A program made the translations under genes and the position numbers. Of a stretch of 64,000 bases of DNA, positions 60,014 to 64,000 are shown piece by piece. The stretch covers positions 3,721,001 through 3,785,000 of the forward strand of contig NZ_CP092109.1 in the NCBI RefSeq assembly GCF_025263685.1, given 5' to 3'. Every line of letters begins with the position of its first letter. Within the stretch, counting starts at the first letter, position 1. The stretch comes from Geoalkalibacter halelectricus (GTDB taxonomy: Bacteria; Desulfobacterota; Desulfuromonadia; Desulfuromonadales; Geoalkalibacteraceae). Under the pieces are notes generated by a model that saw nothing but the letters and a program-made list of their open reading frames with translations, was not told the origin of the DNA and made no database searches.

Positions 60014-60055
60014 CACCTCCCCTTGGAAAGATTGCCCCAAGGGGAGGCACCAGTC

Positions 60056-61822
60056 TCAAACCATTTCATATTTTTGCAGTTTTTTATAAAAACCCGGTCG
60101 CGAAATCCCGAGCAGACCGGCGGCTTGCAGCTTGTTGCCGGAGGCCTGCCGCAGGGCCTTCTCAAGAATCTGCTTTTCCACCCCTTCCAGAATCTCCTGC
60201 AAGGGGCGCTGGCCGACATCGTCGAGAAAGCCCTCGCCCTCGGCAGGGGGACAGGGGTCGCGGGGCGGCGCGGACAGCTGACGCAGGTGATAGGGCAGAT
60301 GCTCACGCCTGATGACCGAACCGGTCACCACGTTGAAGGCGCTCTCGATGATATTGCGCAGCTCGCGGATATTGCCGGGATAGCTATAGGCCTTGAGCGC
60401 ATCCCAGGCCTCGGGCTCCAGCCCCTGGACCTCCAGGCCGAACTCGGCGTTGAAGCTGTCGAGAAAATGATTGACGATGAAATAGAGGTCCTCGGTGCGG
60501 TCCCGCAAGGGTGGAATGGAGAGCGCCATGACGTTGAGGCGGTAATAGAGATCCTCGCGAAACTTGCCGTCGCGCACCGCCTCTTCGAGCTTGACGTTGG
60601 TCGCGGCGATGATACGCACGTCAACCTTCTTGGCCAGGCTGCTGCCCAGCGGCGTCAATTCGCGCTCCTGCAGGATGCGCAACAGCTTGGCCTGCATGGT
60701 CACCGACATGTCGCTGATTTCATCGAGAAAAATCGTACCGTTGTGGGCCAACTCGAACTTGCCGACCTGGCCGCCCTTCTTCGCCCCGGTGAACGCGCCT
60801 TCGGCGTAGCCGAACAGCTCGGATTCAAGCAGGTGCTCGGGGATCGCCGCGCAGTTCATTTTGATGAAAGGCCCATTGCGGCGCTTACTGGCGGCGTGGA
60901 TGGCGTGGGCGAAAAGCTCCTTGCCGGTGCCGCTCTCCCCGACCAGCAGCACGTTGGAACCTCGCTCGGCCACCCGCAGCAAGGTCTCCTTGAGCGAGCG
61001 CACCACCTTGCTGTGGCCGATGATGCTGTTGATGTCGTACTTGAAATCGCCGCCCTTGGCGGCGCGCGACGAACCTGCCGCCGGCTCCTGCAGCGCAGGC
61101 CCCTTGGCCAGCCGCACCCGGTCGTGAACATCCTGGATCAGCACCTTGCCGAGGGCGCCGATGGCGCGGCCGTTGCGGATCAGCGGATAGCGGCAGGCGA
61201 TGATCTCGCGCCCGTTGAGAAAGTGCGGCCAACCGACCTCGGCCTTGCCGGTCTTCATCACGATGGGCAGACGCGAGAGTTTGGAGTTGGGGTAGGCCTT
61301 GAGGATGTGCTGGCCGATCATGTCCTGGGTGCGCACGCCGAAAATATCGGCCATTGCCTGGTTGGCCAGCACGATGGTGCCCGCCTCGTCGACGATGATG
61401 GTGCCCTCGTAGGCCAGGTCCATGATGGGGCCCAGGGTGCGTACGATTTCATCCAACTCAATGTAGGACAGATCGTCCTGGGCGCGCACCTGGCGATCGA
61501 TGGCCAGCACGCCCCCATGAAGCCCCCCGTTCTCGACCCGGGGCACGTAGTGGCAGATCAGCTTGCTATTGGCAAAGGACGCGGGCTGCGAGCGAAAGCT
61601 GACCCCCTGCGCCATCAGGGAATTGAGGTGTCCCAACTTGACGATGTCATCAAGCCGCCGCCCCACAAGGTCGCCCCGGTCGAGGCCGAGAATGGCCTGG
61701 CAAACGCGATTTGATTTGCGGATCCGCTGTTCCTGATCTAGAACGACAACCCACCAATCTTCTTGCTTCAGTAATGCATCAAAATCAAATTCGGTACGAC
61801 TGACCATCTGTACAAACTCCAT
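60056..61822 (-). CDS. PAS-domain sigma-54-dependent transcription activator
   Basis: 588 residues. Two PAS-like regions (about 15-105 and 130-225), AAA+ with GESGTGKE at 295-302, GAFTGAKKGG, LDEISDMSVTMQAKLLRILQ, and a Fis-type HTH (NKLQAAGLLGISRPGFYKKL) at the end. It lies between the etf operon and divergent icmF and is flanked by matching upstream elements, so it probably activates both. A paralogue of 42775-44613, sharing the TGKAEVGWPH block. Confidence 0.94.
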   Translation of the reverse strand: MEFVQMVSRTEFDFDALLKQEDWWVVVLDQEQRIRKSNRVCQAILGLDRGDLVGRRLDDIVKLGHLNSLMAQGVSFRSQPASFANSKLICHYVPRVENGGLHGGVLAIDRQVRAQDDLSYIELDEIVRTLGPIMDLAYEGTIIVDEAGTIVLANQAMADIFGVRTQDMIGQHILKAYPNSKLSRLPIVMKTGKAEVGWPHFLNGREIIACRYPLIRNGRAIGALGKVLIQDVHDRVRLAKGPALQEPAAGSSRAAKGGDFKYDINSIIGHSKVVRSLKETLLRVAERGSNVLLVGESGTGKELFAHAIHAASKRRNGPFIKMNCAAIPEHLLESELFGYAEGAFTGAKKGGQVGKFELAHNGTIFLDEISDMSVTMQAKLLRILQERELTPLGSSLAKKVDVRIIAATNVKLEEAVRDGKFREDLYYRLNVMALSIPPLRDRTEDLYFIVNHFLDSFNAEFGLEVQGLEPEAWDALKAYSYPGNIRELRNIIESAFNVVTGSVIRREHLPYHLRQLSAPPRDPCPPAEGEGFLDDVGQRPLQEILEGVEKQILEKALRQASGNKLQAAGLLGISRPGFYKKLQKYEMV

Positions 61823-61866
61823 CCACGACCCCCGCGACGATATGAAATGAATTGGATTTTTTCGGA

Positions 61867-61902
61867 GTGTAAACCAGACGAACGACTGTCAACGATTGAG
61901 AC
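61867..61902 (+). promoter_or_regulatory. Bipartite activator site upstream of icmF
   Basis: GTGTAAAC (61867-61874), 13 bases, then GTCAACGATTGAGAC (61888-61902). Read on the other strand, the etf copy GTCACCAATTGTGAC agrees at 12 of 15 bases. It is about 176 bases upstream of the icmF -24 element and in the same orientation relative to its promoter as the etf copy. A half copy TGTAAACAAA lies at 61954. Confidence 0.66.
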
Positions 61903-62077
61903 ATTTGCAGATTTATCGGCAAGGCCACCAGAGCGGGCAAACCTGAATTTCAATGTAAACAAATCGATACACTCAAATCAAGTAAAACATTTTTTTCCAA
62001 TTACCCAGACACTAAAAACATAATTTAATTCAATAATTTCAATGCTCTACAAAAAGAGTAGAGGAAGAGGCCGCAAC

Positions 62078-62093
62078 CGGCACGATCGTTGCT
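62078..62093 (+). promoter_or_regulatory. Sigma-54 promoter of icmF
   Basis: CGGCAC-GATCG-TTGCT, one change from TGGCAC-N5-TTGCW with exact spacing, 79 bases before the icmF ATG. Confidence 0.83.
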
Positions 62094-62171
62094 AAAACAT
62101 TGTTCTTATTCACAATGCAACTATCGGCCGGCTCAGCCGGATTCAGCCGAACCCAGCAAGGAGAAAGCGCC

Positions 62172-64000
62172 ATGGAAGCCGCCGCCTATCAGCCCCGGAA
62201 CCCGATCCGCTTCGTCACCGCCACGAGCCTCTTCGACGGCCACGACGTCTCCATCAACATCATGCGCCGCCTGCTGCAGGACTCGGGCGCCGAAGTCGTT
62301 CATCTGGGACATAACCGCTCAGTCGAAGAAATCGTCACCGCGGCAATCCATGAAGACGCCCAGGGTATCGCCGTGAGTTCCTATCAGGGTGGACACCTTG
62401 AGTTTTTCAAATACATGCATGATCTGCTGCGCGACCGCGACGCCGGTCACATCAGGATTTTCGGCGGCGGCGGCGGGGTCATCATCCCCAAGGAAATCGA
62501 CGAACTGCACGGCTACGGCATCTGCAAGATCTTTTCACCCGAGGACGGGCGCAAGCTGGGTTTGCAGGGCATGATCAACTTCAAGCTCAGGGAATGCGAC
62601 TTCCCCACGCCCAAGTCGGCCGAAAACGATCTGGACGCCCTCGGCGAAAAACACCCTCAGGCGGTCGCCCGGCTGATCTCCCTGGCCGAGGCGCGCCTGC
62701 GCGAGAAGTCGCCGCGTACCGAAGAGCTTTTTGAACAGCTGCGCGCTGGGGCGCGCAATGTCCCGGTTCTTGGCATTACCGGCACCGGCGGCGCGGGCAA
62801 AAGCTCGCTGACCGACGAACTGGTACGACGCTTTCTGCGCGATTTCCCCGACAAGCACCTGGCGATTCTCTCCGTCGACCCCACCCGCCGACGTACCGGC
62901 GGGGCGCTGCTCGGCGACCGCATCCGCATGAACGCCATCGATTCGCCGCGGGTCTACATGCGTTCGCTGGCCACCCGCCAGTCACGCAGCGAACTGTCGG
63001 CGGCGATTCACGACGCCCTGTGCGTCCTCAAGGCCGCCGCTTACGACCTCATCATCGTTGAGACCAGCGGGATCGGCCAGGGCGACGCCGCCATCGTCGA
63101 GGTGTGCGACGTCTCTCTCTACGTGATGACCAGCGAATTCGGCGCCCCCACGCAACTGGAAAAGATCGACATGCTCGATTTTGCCGACCTGGTGGCCCTC
63201 AACAAGATGGAAAAGAAGGGCGCCGAGGACGCCCTGCGCAACGTGCGCAAGCAGGTACGCCGCAACCGCAGGCTCTTCGACATCCCCGACGAGGAGATTC
63301 CGGTCTATGGAACGATCGCCAGCACCTTCAACGATGCGGGGACCAATGTTCTCTACCGGGCCGTCGTCGACCGGATCAACGAGAAGAAGGGGATGAACTG
63401 GCACTCGTCGCTCGAAATCGTCGAGCGCGAAAGCCGCCGCCGGCACATCATCCCTCCCGAGCAGGCCGGATATCTCGCCGAGATCTCCCGCACCGCCCGC
63501 GACTATCGTCGGGAGACCGAGGAGCAGAGCCGCGCGGCGCGCCGCCTCTTTCAGATCCAGGGAACCCTCGAGCAGCTGCGCTGCCGGCCGCGCCCCCTGG
63601 GCGCCCAGGCGGCCGAGGCAAGCATCCCCGGCGCCGAGGATCTGGACGCAGCCCTTGGGGTAATGGTGCGAAGCTGCGAGGAGCAACTGCTGCCGGAAAC
63701 GAAAAAAACCCTGGACGATTGGCCAAATCTGAAAAAAGCCTACCGCGAGCCGGTCATGGTCACCAAGGTGCGCGACAAGGAGATCCGCACCGAAACCTTC
63801 ACCACCTCCCTCTCCGGCACCCGCATCCCCAAGATCTGCCTGCCGGATTACGAGGACTGGGGAGAAATCGTCAAGTGGACGCGCAAGGAAAACCTGCCGG
63901 GCTTCTTCCCCTACACCGCCGGGCTCTTCCCCTTCAAGCGCACCGCCGAGGACCCCAAGCGCCAGTTCGCCGGCGAGGGTACCCCCGAGCGCACCAACCG
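62172..64000 (+). CDS. icmF: IcmF, fused B12-dependent acyl-CoA mutase with G-protein chaperone (3' end outside window)
   Basis: Isomerises isobutyryl-CoA and n-butyryl-CoA (some also isovaleryl/pivalyl-CoA). ATG 62172 after AAGGAG. Visible 609 residues: a B12-binding domain (1-130) with base-off ligand His24 in FDGHDVSINIM and a GGGGGV loop; a MeaB-like GTPase (195-430) with P-loop GITGTGGAGKSS and Mg-binding VDPTRRRTGGALLGDR; then the start of the mutase barrel (FPYTAGLFPFKR, FAGEGTPERTN). The base-recognition motif is NKME (344-347) instead of NKxD. Its fused order is characteristic of IcmF, not methylmalonyl-CoA mutase. Confidence 0.94.
   Translation, partial: MEAAAYQPRNPIRFVTATSLFDGHDVSINIMRRLLQDSGAEVVHLGHNRSVEEIVTAAIHEDAQGIAVSSYQGGHLEFFKYMHDLLRDRDAGHIRIFGGGGGVIIPKEIDELHGYGICKIFSPEDGRKLGLQGMINFKLRECDFPTPKSAENDLDALGEKHPQAVARLISLAEARLREKSPRTEELFEQLRAGARNVPVLGITGTGGAGKSSLTDELVRRFLRDFPDKHLAILSVDPTRRRTGGALLGDRIRMNAIDSPRVYMRSLATRQSRSELSAAIHDALCVLKAAAYDLIIVETSGIGQGDAAIVEVCDVSLYVMTSEFGAPTQLEKIDMLDFADLVALNKMEKKGAEDALRNVRKQVRRNRRLFDIPDEEIPVYGTIASTFNDAGTNVLYRAVVDRINEKKGMNWHSSLEIVERESRRRHIIPPEQAGYLAEISRTARDYRRETEEQSRAARRLFQIQGTLEQLRCRPRPLGAQAAEASIPGAEDLDAALGVMVRSCEEQLLPETKKTLDDWPNLKKAYREPVMVTKVRDKEIRTETFTTSLSGTRIPKICLPDYEDWGEIVKWTRKENLPGFFPYTAGLFPFKRTAEDPKRQFAGEGTPERTN

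Noticed and set aside
1-64000. tRNA or rRNA genes
   Set aside because: I saw no cloverleaf, TTCGAATC-type T-arm or ribosomal RNA stretch, though I could not run a model search.

Overview
The window divides into two unlike parts. Bases 1 to about 40.46 kb are plasmid-type DNA: conjugation, replication, partition, toxin-antitoxin and mobile-element genes. Bases about 40.6 to 64 kb are chromosome-type DNA: a catabolic region for short-chain acids. The catabolic genes (EtfAB with a membrane-bound Fe-S oxidoreductase, fused B12 mutase IcmF, TRAP transporter, PAS/sigma-54 activators, high GC) suggest an anaerobic delta-proteobacterium of the Desulfuromonadales/Geobacter type; this is inference from gene content. 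The two parts meet at a 16-A run and a C-rich tract of about 55 bases that corrupt the end of a crotonase gene, so their continuity is doubtful and may be an assembly error.

Plasmid part, left to right. (i) 1-8.3 kb: an IncP-like mobilisation block with coupling protein TraG (cut by the window edge), MOB-P relaxase TraI, TraJ, an oriT with a recognisable nic site, and TraK-TraL-TraM, followed by KfrA, small backbone proteins and a KlcA/ArdB antirestriction protein. (ii) 8.3-11.7 kb: a repeat-rich non-coding stretch, a truncated inverted copy of the rep start region, a YheU-like gene and three toxin-antitoxin modules. (iii) 10.97-14.8 kb: what looks like an integron cassette array without a visible integrase. 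It has one intact attC, one attC broken by an IS110/IS1111-type element, and one attC core broken by the 3' end of a group II intron. (iv) 16.0-35.3 kb: a nearly complete F-type type IV secretion operon on the minus strand (OmpA-like, DsbC-like, TraA, L, E, K, B, V, C, two TraN-like proteins, TraW, TraU, TrbC, TrbI, signal peptidase, two membrane proteins, TraG-N), interrupted by a yefM-yoeB module. (v) 35.4-40.46 kb: RES-Xre toxin-antitoxin, ParM/ParR with a parC-like upstream region, a sigma-factor/XRE fusion regulator, six 20-bp iterons and a short TrfA-like initiator.

Chromosomal part. Minus-strand genes encode a crotonase-family protein, 3-oxoacid CoA-transferase subunits and their PAS/sigma-54 activator; then uspA with a TRAP transporter (dctPQM); then a beta-oxidation set (CoA-transferase A/B, two acyl-CoA dehydrogenases, crotonase, 3-hydroxybutyryl-CoA dehydrogenase, thiolase, EtfA, EtfB, Fe-S oxidoreductase). 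A second PAS/sigma-54 activator follows, and icmF is divergent from it at the right edge. Together these could import a short or branched carboxylate, activate it with CoA, isomerise isobutyryl-CoA to butyryl-CoA, oxidise it to two acetyl-CoA and pass electrons to menaquinone. Two sigma-54 promoters, before the Fe-S oxidoreductase and before icmF, each lie about 175-205 bp downstream of a similar bipartite upstream element, which suggests one activator controls both.
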